The notes under the pieces are model-generated. The model saw nothing but the letters and a program-made list of their open reading frames with translations, did not search any database and was not told where the DNA came from. Shown piece by piece: positions 6,662-13,345 of a stretch of DNA of 55,391 bases (positions within the stretch are counted from its first letter, which is position 1; each line of letters begins with the position of its first letter). This DNA is from a virus. The DNA lies in the IMG/VR virus record IMGVR_UViG_3300036771_000024, positions 1 through 55,391 of that record, one strand, 5' to 3'. The position numbers were made by a program, and so were the translations under genes.

Positions 6662-6774
6662 CACGCACGCCCCCAGCCCAGGATGTGATACCGGAACCCG
6701 TGACCCTTGCACTTACAGATCGCCTGGTGCAGCCGGGGGTTCTTCCGGGAGCTGATGTAGTGACGCACCCGCAT
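6661..6774 (-). CDS. Hypothetical small basic protein, 37 aa
   Basis: A basic 37-residue protein with a CKC knuckle and several His (SSRKNPRLHQAICKCKGHGFRYH). A GTG two codons earlier overlaps the previous stop as GTGA and may be the real start. Coupled to the 48-aa gene by TGATG. Its support is the exact fit between neighbours. Confidence 0.6.
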   Translation of the reverse strand: MRVRHYISSRKNPRLHQAICKCKGHGFRYHILGWGRA

Positions 6775-6776
6775 TT

Positions 6777-7130
6777 TCACAGGACTTCACCGGTGTCCTG
6801 CCACGCCCACACGCTGCCAGCGTAGGTGCGTGCGACGGGGGTTCCGTCAGCGAGCCTGCCGGTGAACGTGACGCCGCTGCCGTCAATCTCCCAGCCGTCA
6901 CCCCACCGGGACAGGTGCTCGGTCCACGTGGCCTGCCCCACAACCGGGACCCACGCGTACCTGTGTTTCACCGGGAAGCACCCGGCCCGCTCGGCCACTG
7001 TCGTGACGATGCGCAGCATCGCGCTGCGGATCTCACGTCGGCTGTCCAGCCTGGACTCCAGCACCAGCCAGCCGTGCAGCTCCTGGTACCGCGCCACCAG
7101 TTCCTCGGTGGTCATGCTCGGGAAATCCAT
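6777..7130 (-). CDS. Hypothetical protein, 117 aa
   Basis: Helical N-terminus (TTEELVARYQELHGWLVLESRLDSRREIRSAMLRIVTTVAERAG) and a beta-rich C-terminal half with several Trp (WTEHLSRWGDGWEIDGSGVTFTGRLADGTPVART). GGAAGGAG precedes the ATG. It is the first gene downstream of the hairpin at 7193-7233. No family recognised. Confidence 0.8.
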   Translation of the reverse strand: MDFPSMTTEELVARYQELHGWLVLESRLDSRREIRSAMLRIVTTVAERAGCFPVKHRYAWVPVVGQATWTEHLSRWGDGWEIDGSGVTFTGRLADGTPVARTYAGSVWAWQDTGEVL

Positions 7131-7192
7131 GGGTAATCACTCCTTCCGTCCTGCTAATCGGGACTGTGCGCACCTACGTACACACACCAAAA

Positions 7193-7233
7193 CGGCCACG
7201 CCCGCACCCCCTCTCGGGGGTGCGGTGTGGCCG
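7193..7233 (-). terminator. Hairpin between blocks, tetraloop TCTC
   Basis: CGGCCAC/GTGGCCG outer arms enclose a perfect GCACCCCC/GGGGGTGC stem with a TCTC loop. The two-stem plan resembles the composite hairpins to the left but the arm sequence differs. It follows the 149-aa gene stop by 36 bases. Confidence 0.65.
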
Positions 7234-7268
7234 CATGGTGGAGGAACGTCGGTGTTCCTGCCGGGGTG

Positions 7269-7718
7269 CTACTTGGAGGACTTGGCGGTCTCGGCCGGCT
7301 TGTTCTCCTGCGTGGCCGCGTGCGGCGCGTACCATGCGCCCATCTCGTGGCGCTTGCCGTCCTGCGCACCCGCCATGGAGATGCTCGGCGTGTTGGACAG
7401 GCCCACCAGCATGGGGACCAGCTGCGTCTCCATGCGCACCAGCGCCTGCGCGGGGTCCTCGCGGTAGGACTCCACCCAGTTCTGGACCACGGCACCAGCA
7501 GCCGCGTACAGCGCCTGCGTGGCGTTCCGCTCGGTGACGCCATCGGGCATCGTCCCACGCGCGTTGGTCCGCTTCCGGTCCTCCTTGGCCTTGTTCGCCT
7601 TGGCGACCCGCTCGTCGTCCTTGGCCTTGAGCGCCAGGAGCTGCTTGAGCAGCTCACCGTCCAGCGTGGCGGTGGTGCCGTCAGCGGTGGTGATGGTCTG
7701 CGCGGTGTTCTCGGACAT
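7269..7718 (-). CDS. Hypothetical protein, 149 aa, coiled-coil N-terminus
   Basis: Residues 20-55 are Lys/Asp/Glu-rich and helical (ELLKQLLALKAKDDERVAKANKAKEDRKRTNARG). The middle (ATQALYAAAGAVVQNWVESYREDPAQALVRMETQLVPMLVGLSNTP) is amphipathic. AGGAGG precedes the ATG. It is isolated by hairpins on both sides, so it may be separately expressed. Function unknown. Confidence 0.8.
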   Translation of the reverse strand: MSENTAQTITTADGTTATLDGELLKQLLALKAKDDERVAKANKAKEDRKRTNARGTMPDGVTERNATQALYAAAGAVVQNWVESYREDPAQALVRMETQLVPMLVGLSNTPSISMAGAQDGKRHEMGAWYAPHAATQENKPAETAKSSK

Positions 7719-7740
7719 GATTCCTCCTGAGAGGCTTACT

Positions 7741-7841
7741 GCCGCACCTCGGTATCACTGTGGGATACCTAGCTAGGTGCGGCGCTGACAATCCTGATGA
7801 TTGGCCAGCATCCCCGCACCCATACCGGACGGTATGGGTGC
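7741..7841 (-). terminator. Two tandem hairpins
   Basis: The first is GCCGCACCT/AGGTGCGGC enclosing GGTATC/GATACC. The second is GCACCCATACC/GGTATGGGTGC with a GGAC loop. Both carry a GGTAT core. They fill the 141-base gap between the 117-aa gene and the 149-aa gene, where I see no coding frame. Confidence 0.65.
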
Positions 7842-7859
7842 CGGGAAACAGGTAGATCA

Positions 7860-8213
7860 TCACAGCTCAGCCACGGGCACGTCGGTGTTGCACTGGTCAC
7901 AGTGCATGTAGTCCACGTCGGGTTGCGCGAACACGCCCGGGTGCATGCACCCGTGATCCTGCGTGGCCCTGAGTAGCGCGTTGCGCCACTCCTGGACCTG
8001 AACCCACGCGCCCGCCAGGGAAACGCTGGTGCTGTACTGCTCCAGCCACGTGAGCATGTCCACGATCACGTCAGCGACTGTCGTGTCGTCCTCCACGTCA
8101 GCCACCGGGATACGCGGGTTGTTCTTGTTACGCTCCCAGTACGCCCGGGACTCCTCATGCTGGTGCGCGATCTCAGCGTTGAACAGGTCAATCGCGCGTG
8201 TTGCGTCGGTCAT
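7860..8213 (-). CDS. Hypothetical protein, 117 aa, with C-terminal Cys/His cluster
   Basis: A helical N-terminal two-thirds (AIDLFNAEIAHQHEESRAYWERNKNNPRI...VADVIVDMLTWLEQ) ends in CMHPGVFAQPDVDYMHCDQCNTD, a likely zinc site. The start ATG has AAGGAGG upstream, and a start 58 codons earlier would cover the hairpin at 8274. Function unknown. Confidence 0.78.
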   Translation of the reverse strand: MTDATRAIDLFNAEIAHQHEESRAYWERNKNNPRIPVADVEDDTTVADVIVDMLTWLEQYSTSVSLAGAWVQVQEWRNALLRATQDHGCMHPGVFAQPDVDYMHCDQCNTDVPVAEL

Positions 8214-8273
8214 AACTCCTCCTTCCGTTCGGTGTTCCGTTGCCGTACCTCTTGTGATACGCCACCATGGCGA

Positions 8274-8291
8274 GCACCCCTGCCGGGGTGC
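8274..8291 (-). terminator. Short hairpin between blocks
   Basis: A perfect 7-bp stem GCACCCC/GGGGTGC with a TGCC loop. It lies 20 bases beyond the stop of a 31-aa membrane peptide gene. Shorter than the other hairpins, so termination is less sure. Confidence 0.5.
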
Positions 8292-8311
8292 CACCATGAC
8301 TGGAATGTCAC

Positions 8312-8407
8312 TCACCTGCTGAACAGCCACCGTGCGAACAGGACTATCGCCAGGACAACCACGGCGTACCCTGCCACGATCAGCCACGCCACCTGGTCGG
8401 GAGTCAC
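8312..8407 (-). CDS. Single-helix membrane peptide, 31 aa
   Basis: A GTG one base after the previous stop opens VTPDQVAWLIVAGYAVVVLAIVLFARWLFSR. This is one clear membrane helix flanked by a polar N-terminus and Arg residues. One-helix peptides recur in this phage (see 16318 and 17708). Function unknown; a longer frame is rejected because it runs backwards through the neighbour. Confidence 0.6.
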   Translation of the reverse strand: MTPDQVAWLIVAGYAVVVLAIVLFARWLFSR

Positions 8408-8408
8408 G

Positions 8409-8603
8409 TCACACGCACCACGATGCGTAGCGTCCCAGCGTGCCGTCACCCATGACGTACACCAGGTCGAACTCACGGAGCCGCTTGGGTGCCACCCGGT
8501 TAACCTCACGTAGCTCGGCCACGGCCTGCTCGTAATCCATGCGCATATCCGGTATCTCTTCCACGTCACACTCAGACGTGTAACGCACGATCGCTACTTG
8601 CAT
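8409..8603 (-). CDS. Hypothetical protein, 64 aa
   Basis: Starts MQVAIVRYTSECDVEEIPDMRM, followed by a helix (YEQAVAELREVNRVAPKRLREFDLVYV). AGAGGA precedes the ATG. A small alpha/beta protein of no recognised family. Confidence 0.72.
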   Translation of the reverse strand: MQVAIVRYTSECDVEEIPDMRMDYEQAVAELREVNRVAPKRLREFDLVYVMGDGTLGRYASWCV

Positions 8604-8614
8604 CGCTGGTCCTC

Positions 8615-9040
8615 TCACCACTCGATAATGTTGGCTGGCCGACCGTACCCGGCGGGTACAACCGTCAGCAACGTGTCACATGCTGCGTGGCGGGTACGCA
8701 GGGCGAACCTGCCCTTGACCGTGCCACGTAGCGGGTAGGGTGCGCGTGAGACCATATGCTCAATCTCCACGCGTCGCGCCCACCATTTATCCAGCTTGTC
8801 AGGCTTGTTATCCACGCTCCACGCAGCGGTGTCACGGGACACGCGGACCTGTGTTTCAAGCTGGTCGCTGATCTCGTCAGGCGTAGCCTTACGGTAGTCA
8901 CCGATGCTATGGTCCCAGACCACCCGGTACGGGAACACCCGAGTATCGTCATCAGCGGGCACCGTGTTGTCTGCCACGCTGTACCGTGGCACGGTGAACC
9001 CGCCAGACTCCACGCTGTACGCCACCACCGACTCACTCAT
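8615..9040 (-). CDS. Hypothetical protein, 141 aa
   Basis: A mixed alpha/beta protein with conserved-looking polar segments (FPYRVVWDHSIGDYRKATPDEISDQLETQVRVSRDTAAWSVDNKPDKLDKWWARRVEIEHMVS). The ATG overlaps the preceding stop as ATGA. No family recognised. Confidence 0.78.
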   Translation of the reverse strand: MSESVVAYSVESGGFTVPRYSVADNTVPADDDTRVFPYRVVWDHSIGDYRKATPDEISDQLETQVRVSRDTAAWSVDNKPDKLDKWWARRVEIEHMVSRAPYPLRGTVKGRFALRTRHAACDTLLTVVPAGYGRPANIIEW

Positions 9041-9192
9041 GATCGGCGCACCTCCACACACAGGATCACCAGCGCGTCACCCGTGGAATCACGGCCGACC
9101 CACTGGCAGTCAGGGCACCCGTACGCATGATCGCGTTCGCTGCGTGCCAGATGACGCAGCGAACGCTTACGGGCAGGCATCACGGGAGTCAC
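9037..9192 (-). CDS. Small zinc-knuckle protein, 51 aa
   Basis: Contains YGCPDCQW and a later Cys, with a basic N-terminus (PARKRSLRHLARSERDH). The start is taken as the GTG that overlaps the previous stop (GTGA); an ATG four codons later is equally possible. Function unknown. Confidence 0.6.
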   Translation of the reverse strand: MTPVMPARKRSLRHLARSERDHAYGCPDCQWVGRDSTGDALVILCVEVRRS

Positions 9193-9386
9193 CGTGCCGG
9201 TATCCAGCACTGTGCACGCGCGTACCATTCCAGGTTCCGCGTGCCAAACAGACCGATAGCGCGTGTCCACGCTGCCGATATGTGGTGATGCTGGCAGCTA
9301 CCTAGCGTCGCGTTGCAACGCGGACACGTTGGGACGGCAGGCAATGACGCCACAAACGGGACGTATGCGTGAGGCTCAACAGCCAT
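9189..9386 (-). CDS. Small CxxC protein, 65 aa
   Basis: Contains CPRCNATLGSCQHHH, a compact potential zinc site, then Trp-rich sequence. The ATG follows AAGGGGTGAG. A start 57 codons upstream would run across the hairpin at 9447-9470 and is rejected. Confidence 0.65.
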   Translation of the reverse strand: MAVEPHAYVPFVASLPAVPTCPRCNATLGSCQHHHISAAWTRAIGLFGTRNLEWYARAQCWIPAR

Positions 9387-9446
9387 GGGTAACTCACCCC
9401 TTCCGTAAGATCGCTGGGACGATTGGCGAAACGTACCAATCTGGCA

Positions 9447-9470
9447 ACTGCCACGGGATACCGTGGCAGT
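9447..9470 (-). terminator. Perfect 10-bp hairpin
   Basis: ACTGCCACGG and its exact complement flank a GATA loop, 18 bases after the stop of the 112-aa gene. No T-run follows. Acts as a terminator or mRNA-stabilising element, by inference. Confidence 0.55.
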
Positions 9471-9487
9471 CACCACACTGGGACGTG

Positions 9488-9826
9488 TCACGCAGCGTTG
9501 GTCTTGCGCGTGCGCTTGACGCCGCGAACGCTGGGCGTGATCTTGCTGAATCGCCACGTAACCATGGCGTTGTTCGCGCCGCTGCGCTTCACGACGCAGC
9601 TACGGTTGTTCTCTTTGGCGTACTGGCGGATCTGCCGCTCGTAGAGATCAGCGGCGACCGTCGTGCCCATGTTCTGCGGCACGTACGTCGTGTTGGGAAC
9701 GCTGGCGAACGCGATCACGGCCTTTGCGAACGTGGCGCGCAGATCAGCAGGTATCTCTACCGTGCTGCTCTTGACGGTTGTGACGCCAAAGAGGGCGTCT
9801 AGGCTGATGGCTGGTGACTGAGACAT
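9488..9826 (-). CDS. Hypothetical protein, 112 aa, basic C-terminus
   Basis: First gene of the leftmost group, preceded by ACGGAGG. The sequence suggests a helix-rich domain (LRATFAKAVIAFASV...VAADLYERQIRQYAKENNRSCVVKRSG) and a C-terminal Arg/Lys tail (SVRGVKRTRKTNAA), so it may bind DNA. Unknown family. Its position next to the large control region makes it a candidate regulator or replication accessory, by inference. Confidence 0.8.
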   Translation of the reverse strand: MSQSPAISLDALFGVTTVKSSTVEIPADLRATFAKAVIAFASVPNTTYVPQNMGTTVAADLYERQIRQYAKENNRSCVVKRSGANNAMVTWRFSKITPSVRGVKRTRKTNAA

Positions 9827-9869
9827 GGTGATCCTCCGTGCTGCTGAGCGGACGTGAAACTACCCTCAG

Positions 9870-9898
9870 TCTATACTATGCGTGTTTATGCAGGTCAC
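9870..9898 (-). promoter_or_regulatory. Candidate leftward promoter
   Basis: On the minus strand GTGACC and TATAGA are separated by 17 bp, close to the -35/-10 arrangement of the housekeeping sigma factor. The inferred start site lies about 40 bases before the 112-aa gene. This would drive the leftmost operon. Confidence 0.5.
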
Positions 9899-9899
9899 A

Positions 9900-10574
9900 G
9901 CGTTGCGCCACCAGGTAGGCCGACTACTCTCCGTCACATCTGTCCGTTATGTCCGATTCCACTATCACGCACAGTCATAATTATGACTGCCTGCCACTAC
10001 CTAGCCACCCTACGCACACTCTGAACAGTCATTTAAACGACAGTCAACCTATGATGCCAGTGTTAGCTATGTCCGTTTTATCGTTACCATCCTGTGACCT
10101 TGCGCATAGCGCACACACGTACGCATAGCGCACATGTAGTCCACCCCAGTCGACCCCAACCATCCATGCCCACCCACGACCATGGTCGACTACCCTCCAC
10201 ACACACCCACCACCCCAGGTAGGCCAGCTACGCTCAGTTACCACCCTGCCCCACTCCCACCCACTCTGACCTGCGACGATCACGCTCAGTGACCATCCCC
10301 AGACTGTCTTGACGTCAAGACATTAGCCAGACTAGTTAGCCGCGCTAACGATTTCAGCCACGAACTAGACCATGGTCACAGGACCTACGACGATGGTCGA
10401 CCACACGACCACCCTCGACCACACGACCACCCACACCACCCCCCAACCATGGTCGACTACCCCCAACCACCCCCGACCATGGACGAGGGTGGTCGACTGT
10501 TTTTTGAGTGAAATTTTCACCCGACGTCCCTCGCTTGCTTTTCTCTCCCCGCGTGAAAATCCGCGGCTCCCCCT
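9900..10574. other. Repeat-rich non-coding control region, possible origin
   Basis: About 700 bases with a strongly C-rich plus strand. No frame here has convincing codon use or a ribosome site. Visible elements are several copies of ACCATGGTCGACTACC-like sequence with the GACCATGGTC palindrome (near 10190, 10370, 10447, 10476), and CAGGTAGGCC followed by GACTAC or AGCTAC (9913 and 10216). There are also two ACGCTCAGT(T/G)ACCA copies, a direct repeat CGCATAGCGCACA (10101 and 10122), the 18-bp palindrome CAGTCATAATTATGACTG near 9972, and a short AT-richer stretch at 10020-10090. Iterons plus AT-rich DNA suggest an origin; a regulator array is the alternative. Confidence 0.5.
10306..10321. promoter_or_regulatory. 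16-bp palindromic operator GTCTTGAC-GTCAAGAC
   Basis: A perfect palindrome inside the large non-coding region. Near-copies occur at 28104-28117, beside divergent promoter-like sequences, and at 47708-47723, over a leaderless start. The half-site contains GTCAAG, also found in the stoperators of L5-like mycobacteriophages, though those are not inverted repeats. A repressor site is inferred. Confidence 0.5.
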
Positions 10575-10628
10575 GCACCGCACAACACCGCCCACCTGCG
10601 GTGATGCTGGTGGGCGGTGCGGCGGTGC
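10575..10628 (-). terminator. Strong two-stem hairpin
   Basis: An 11-bp stem CACCGCCCACC/GGTGGGCGGTG lies inside GCACCGC/GCGGTGC arms, directly after the stop of the 53-aa zinc-ribbon gene. A run of six T follows it on the plus side, so it could also stop rightward transcription. Confidence 0.65.
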
Positions 10629-10631
10629 GGC

Positions 10632-10793
10632 TCATTTTTTATGTCGTCTTAGATATTTGCGGATGCTGAGCTTTCGTGCTTGCGCGGTGTATCTGGGGTC
10701 TTGGTCGCATACCCAGCTTCCTTTGACGCGGCGGATTCCCTTGTGTCCGCGTGACCTGCCGCAGTATGGGCAGGATGTGGACTGGTCAGGCAT
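10632..10793 (-). CDS. Zinc-ribbon protein, 53 aa
   Basis: CPYCGRSRGHKGIRRVKGSWVCD gives three cysteines of a treble or ribbon, followed by a very basic helix (ARKLSIRKYLRRHKK). The ATG lies two bases after the previous stop, with GGAG in that gene's last codons. Probably a DNA/RNA-binding small protein. Confidence 0.68.
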   Translation of the reverse strand: MPDQSTSCPYCGRSRGHKGIRRVKGSWVCDQDPRYTAQARKLSIRKYLRRHKK

Positions 10794-10795
10794 CT

Positions 10796-11455
10796 TTATG
10801 ACTCCGGTGGGGTCCAGCCCTGTTCTATCAGGACTGAGGTTAGTTTGCGGCTTCCCCAGGTGCGCCGCCTTGATTCCGGTATCCGGTTGCTGCCACCTGC
10901 TAGGTTGCCGATTCGCGGTTCGGAGTAGGAGCTGCCTGGCGGGAGGTCTAGCTTAGGTATGGTGTGTGATGCAGAGATTGAGATGGGGCGCACACCCTGG
11001 TGGCGCACCTTCTTGTCGGGGTGAGCTTCCTGGTACGCACTGATGACCTGGGAACTGAGAGTGCCGGTGCGGTAGGTCGTGCCGGAGAATTCGTCCTGGG
11101 TTGCTGCCCAGTCCCGGACTTCCTTGATCGATGCTTCGGTCGCTGGCCTGCGGCTGCGCTTCTGGAATACGAGCCTGGCGCGGATGTGCAACGGCAGTCG
11201 CGGTTTGATGCCATTGTCGAAGCTGAGGAGTGCCGCGGCGGCGTCTGGTGGTGTCCTGTAGATCAGCCGTTCGCCTGTCGCGGGGTTTGTGAACCTTATG
11301 TAGTCGGAGTCCGCGATGGGGTTGGAGCGTGGCCCGTACTTGGCCTTTAGCGCTTGGGCGATCATGCAGCGTGCCGAGTGGTTCCGGCCTTCGATGGCGC
11401 GATCGAAGGCCGCTTCGTCTACTGTCAGGTTGAGATAGGTAGTGCCTTTTGACAT
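10796..11455 (-). CDS. Hypothetical protein, 219 aa
   Basis: The N-terminal part (YLNLTVDEAAFDRAIEGRNHSARCMIAQALKAKYG) resembles a small helix-turn-helix or ribbon-helix-helix-like opening seen in several phage proteins. A beta segment (YIRFTNPATGERLIYRTPPDAAAALLSFDNG) follows, then a long basic C-terminus. GGAAAAAGG precedes the ATG. A regulator or replication-initiation role is possible because it borders the repeat region, but no family is recognised. Confidence 0.75.
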   Translation of the reverse strand: MSKGTTYLNLTVDEAAFDRAIEGRNHSARCMIAQALKAKYGPRSNPIADSDYIRFTNPATGERLIYRTPPDAAAALLSFDNGIKPRLPLHIRARLVFQKRSRRPATEASIKEVRDWAATQDEFSGTTYRTGTLSSQVISAYQEAHPDKKVRHQGVRPISISASHTIPKLDLPPGSSYSEPRIGNLAGGSNRIPESRRRTWGSRKLTSVLIEQGWTPPES

Positions 11456-11479
11456 CCTTTTTCCTTAGAATGGCCTAAC

Positions 11480-11521
11480 GTTGTACCTCTAGTGTAGCAT
11501 ACTCTACGCTAGAGGTACAAC
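11480..11521. promoter_or_regulatory. Large dyad with two inverted promoter-like elements
   Basis: GTTGTACCTCTAGTGTAG and its near-complement (one mismatch) flank a 6-nt centre. Each arm read outward ends in CTAGAGGTACAAC, the same element as the leaderless promoters at 19033, 23497 and 27255. The leftward copy would start transcription about 18 bases before the ATG of the 219-aa gene. The rightward copy points into the antisense of the next gene. Confidence 0.6.
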
Positions 11522-11529
11522 TTGGCTGG

Positions 11530-11736
11530 TCACAGGTCGCGTAGGCACCGGAATGTCTCGCATCGTTCGCAGGCGCAGACGGTGGCTGAGCGGCATGTGG
11601 TGCACCACCAGTATGGTTCTGCGTGTCCTTCTCGGCGTTTCAGCGGGTTTTGGCATTTCCAGCAGGTTTCTGGGGTGTGGTGGAGGTCCGGGCTAGTTCT
11701 GGCCAGGTCAGGGGGCTCTACTGGGGTTTCAGGCAC
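11530..11736 (-). CDS. Zinc-binding protein with six cysteines, 68 aa
   Basis: A Pro-rich start (MPETPVEPPDLARTSPDLHHTPE) is followed by CWKCQ, WWCTTCRSATVC and CERCE pairs, enough for one or two zinc ribbons. The start is a GTG inside the end of the 59-aa gene; the ribosome site is poor because GGAG abuts the GTG. Function unknown. Confidence 0.7.
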   Translation of the reverse strand: MPETPVEPPDLARTSPDLHHTPETCWKCQNPLKRREGHAEPYWWCTTCRSATVCACERCETFRCLRDL

Positions 11737-11908
11737 TCCTGGGGCCTTTCACGGGGTGTACCCTCCGTTTAGGTGGTTGTTCGTGGAGGCGGTGCCGGGC
11801 GAGCATGAACCAGGGGTCATCGGATGCGGCGGCGAACCAGAACGCGGTGCGCGAGCCGAGTTCGAGGGCGTCGGTCTCGAACTGGACTGTCCTGATGTAT
11901 TCAGTCAT
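11729..11908 (-). CDS. Hypothetical protein, 59 aa, probably leaderless
   Basis: Reads MTEYIRTVQFETDALELGSRTAFWFAAASDDPWFMLARHRLHEQPPKRR. No ribosome site precedes the ATG. Instead TTATAC lies exactly six bases before it, as in the other leaderless genes here. First gene of the leftward group that ends at 10632. No family recognised. Confidence 0.65.
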   Translation of the reverse strand: MTEYIRTVQFETDALELGSRTAFWFAAASDDPWFMLARHRLHEQPPKRRVHPVKGPRSA

Positions 11909-11927
11909 GGTGGTGTATAACGGGGTT
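11909..11927. promoter_or_regulatory. Overlapping divergent leaderless promoters
   Basis: The same AT patch serves both strands. On the plus strand TATAAC, six bases and GTG (methyltransferase) follow one another. On the minus strand TTATAC, six bases and ATG (59-aa gene) do. The two -10-like hexamers share five bases, so polymerase could fire in only one direction at a time. Confidence 0.55.
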
Positions 11928-12473
11928 GTGAGGGTGCTGGTCGCGTGTGAGTTCAGCGGTCGTGTCCGTGATGCTTTCGCACGCCGTGGTCATGACGCGT
12001 GGTCGGTGGACCTGCTGCCGAGCGAGCGACCGGGGCAGCACCGGTGTGAGGATGTGCGTTCCGTGCTGGGTGACGGCTGGGATCTGATGGTGGCGTTCCC
12101 GCCGTGTACGTACCTGTGCCGGAGCGGGGCACGGTGGTATTCGGGTTCGCCGATGCAGGCGGAGGCGCTGGAGTTCGTCCGTGTGCTGCTGGGCGCACCG
12201 GTGCCGAGGATATGCTTGGAGAACCCTATCGGGGCGATCAGCAGCAAGATACGTAAGCCTGACCAGATCGTGGAGCCGTATTTTTTCGGTGAGGATTACC
12301 GGAAGGCGACGTGCCTGTGGCTGAAGGGCCTGCCTGAGCTGGAGGCGACGTGCCTGGTGCGTATCAGGCAGTGGAACAAGGTCAGGGATGCGGAGAACAC
12401 GCCGGACCGGTGGAAGGAGCGGTCCCGCACCGTGCAGGGCATGGCTGATGCCATGGCTGACCAGTGGGGTTAG
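11928..12473 (+). CDS. Small C5-type DNA cytosine methyltransferase-like protein, 181 aa
   Basis: The opening VRVLVACEFSGRVRDAFARRGHDAWSVDLLP is the AdoMet-binding strand-loop-helix of the family. AFPPCTYLC at about residues 56-64 carries the Pro-Pro-Cys of C5 cytosine methyltransferases, and the ending has PDRWKERSRTVQGMADAMADQWG. It is about half the length of a full C5 enzyme and lacks an obvious target-recognition domain, like other short phage and prophage relatives. It is the only rightward protein gene in the left half, facing minus-strand genes on both sides. The GTG start is chosen because TATAAC lies six bases upstream; an ATG seven codons earlier is possible. Confidence 0.8.
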   Translation: MRVLVACEFSGRVRDAFARRGHDAWSVDLLPSERPGQHRCEDVRSVLGDGWDLMVAFPPCTYLCRSGARWYSGSPMQAEALEFVRVLLGAPVPRICLENPIGAISSKIRKPDQIVEPYFFGEDYRKATCLWLKGLPELEATCLVRIRQWNKVRDAENTPDRWKERSRTVQGMADAMADQWG

Positions 12474-12475
12474 GT

Positions 12476-13147
12476 TCATGGTGATCCGGTTTGCGTGGGC
12501 GTGGTGACGGTTGCCGTGGGGGCCGGGGTTGTGCTGGCGGGTGCCGGGGTGGTGGGGGACTGGTCCGGGCTGGCGTCGGGTGTCTGATCCGGGGTCGGGG
12601 TGGGTGTGCTGCTGTCTGGTGTTACGGTCGGGGTTTGCGCGGGGGACGGGGGTGTGGTGTGGTACCCGCCGAGGGTGGTGCCGTACTGGTTGTTCCCTGT
12701 CGTCACGGCGTGCAGCGTTTTCCCCGTGGCGACCTCTATGGTGAAACCGAGCAGGGCCAGGGCTGCGAGGGTGGCGAGGACGGAGATCCCGGCCCGGCGC
12801 AGCATCCGGCTGCGCGTGCCGCTGACCCGCATGTTGCGTTTCGTGCGCGCCCGGATCAGGGCTTCCTCACCGAGGGGCAGGGCGATCAGCCGCTGCTGGA
12901 GCGGGTGCTTCCCCGGTTCGGCCTTGTCCTGCTCCAGTTTCAGCCGGGCCCTGACCTTCGCGTGGGCTTTAGCCGCACCCTGCTCGGTAGTGAAGCTGAC
13001 GACCCCGTACAGGATGGAGCCGAGGGCCGCACCGGTGATGGTCCCCGCTGTGCCGAGGATGCTCCCGGCGAACAGCGACGCGACCGCTGCTACTGCCCCG
13101 CCCGCCAGGGCGAACGGGTTGATCTTCTTTTTCTCTTCGGCAGTCAG
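12476..13147 (-). CDS. Two-helix membrane protein with Pro/Thr-rich tail, probable CTG start, 223 aa
   Basis: The frame is open from a TAA at 13160 down to 12476. The only plausible initiator before residue 107 is a CTG five bases after GGAGG. Domains are a glycine-zipper hydrophobic segment (AVASLFAGSILGTAGTITGAALGSILYGVVS), a charged linker (AKVRARLKLEQDKAEPGKHPLQQR), a second helix (ISVLATLAALALLGFTIEV) and a 75-residue Thr/Pro/Ser tail. An ATG-only start would give just the last 118 residues and lose the first helix. The tail resembles actinobacterial wall-spanning linkers. Role unknown; a membrane or cell-surface protein is likely. Confidence 0.65.
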   Translation of the reverse strand: MTAEEKKKINPFALAGGAVAAVASLFAGSILGTAGTITGAALGSILYGVVSFTTEQGAAKAHAKVRARLKLEQDKAEPGKHPLQQRLIALPLGEEALIRARTKRNMRVSGTRSRMLRRAGISVLATLAALALLGFTIEVATGKTLHAVTTGNNQYGTTLGGYHTTPPSPAQTPTVTPDSSTPTPTPDQTPDASPDQSPTTPAPASTTPAPTATVTTPTQTGSP

Positions 13148-13159
13148 GTCTTCCTCCGT

Positions 13160-13345
13160 TTAGCAGTCGTCCTGGTTTGCCCACCGGTGCCAGGGTGAAT
13201 GCCAGCGCGACCCGTTACTGTAGCGTCCCCCGGTGGGGAGGCCAGCCCGGATCTGCCAGGGCCCCACGCGGATCAGGGCGGTGCGGTGGGTTGGCGGTAT
13301 GAGCATGATACGGACTGGCCCGCATGCCGGGATCATCCTGGTCAT
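13160..13345 (-). CDS. Hypothetical protein, 61 aa
   Basis: Starts MTRMIPACGPVRIMLIPPTHRTALIRVGPWQIRAG with an Arg/Trp/His-rich end. ATGA coupling fixes the start. Beta-rich by appearance; no recognised family. Confidence 0.65.
   Translation of the reverse strand: MTRMIPACGPVRIMLIPPTHRTALIRVGPWQIRAGLPTGGRYSNGSRWHSPWHRWANQDDC

Noticed and set aside
10044-10635. Two to three open frames in the repeat region
   Set aside because: Composition is Gly/Val/Trp/Arg repeats caused by the DNA repeats, and no ribosome site exists. Treated as non-coding.
12491-13198. 235-codon plus-strand frame over the CTG-start gene
   Set aside because: Very Gly/Arg/Cys-rich and without a start signal; the minus frame has membrane helices and a ribosome site.
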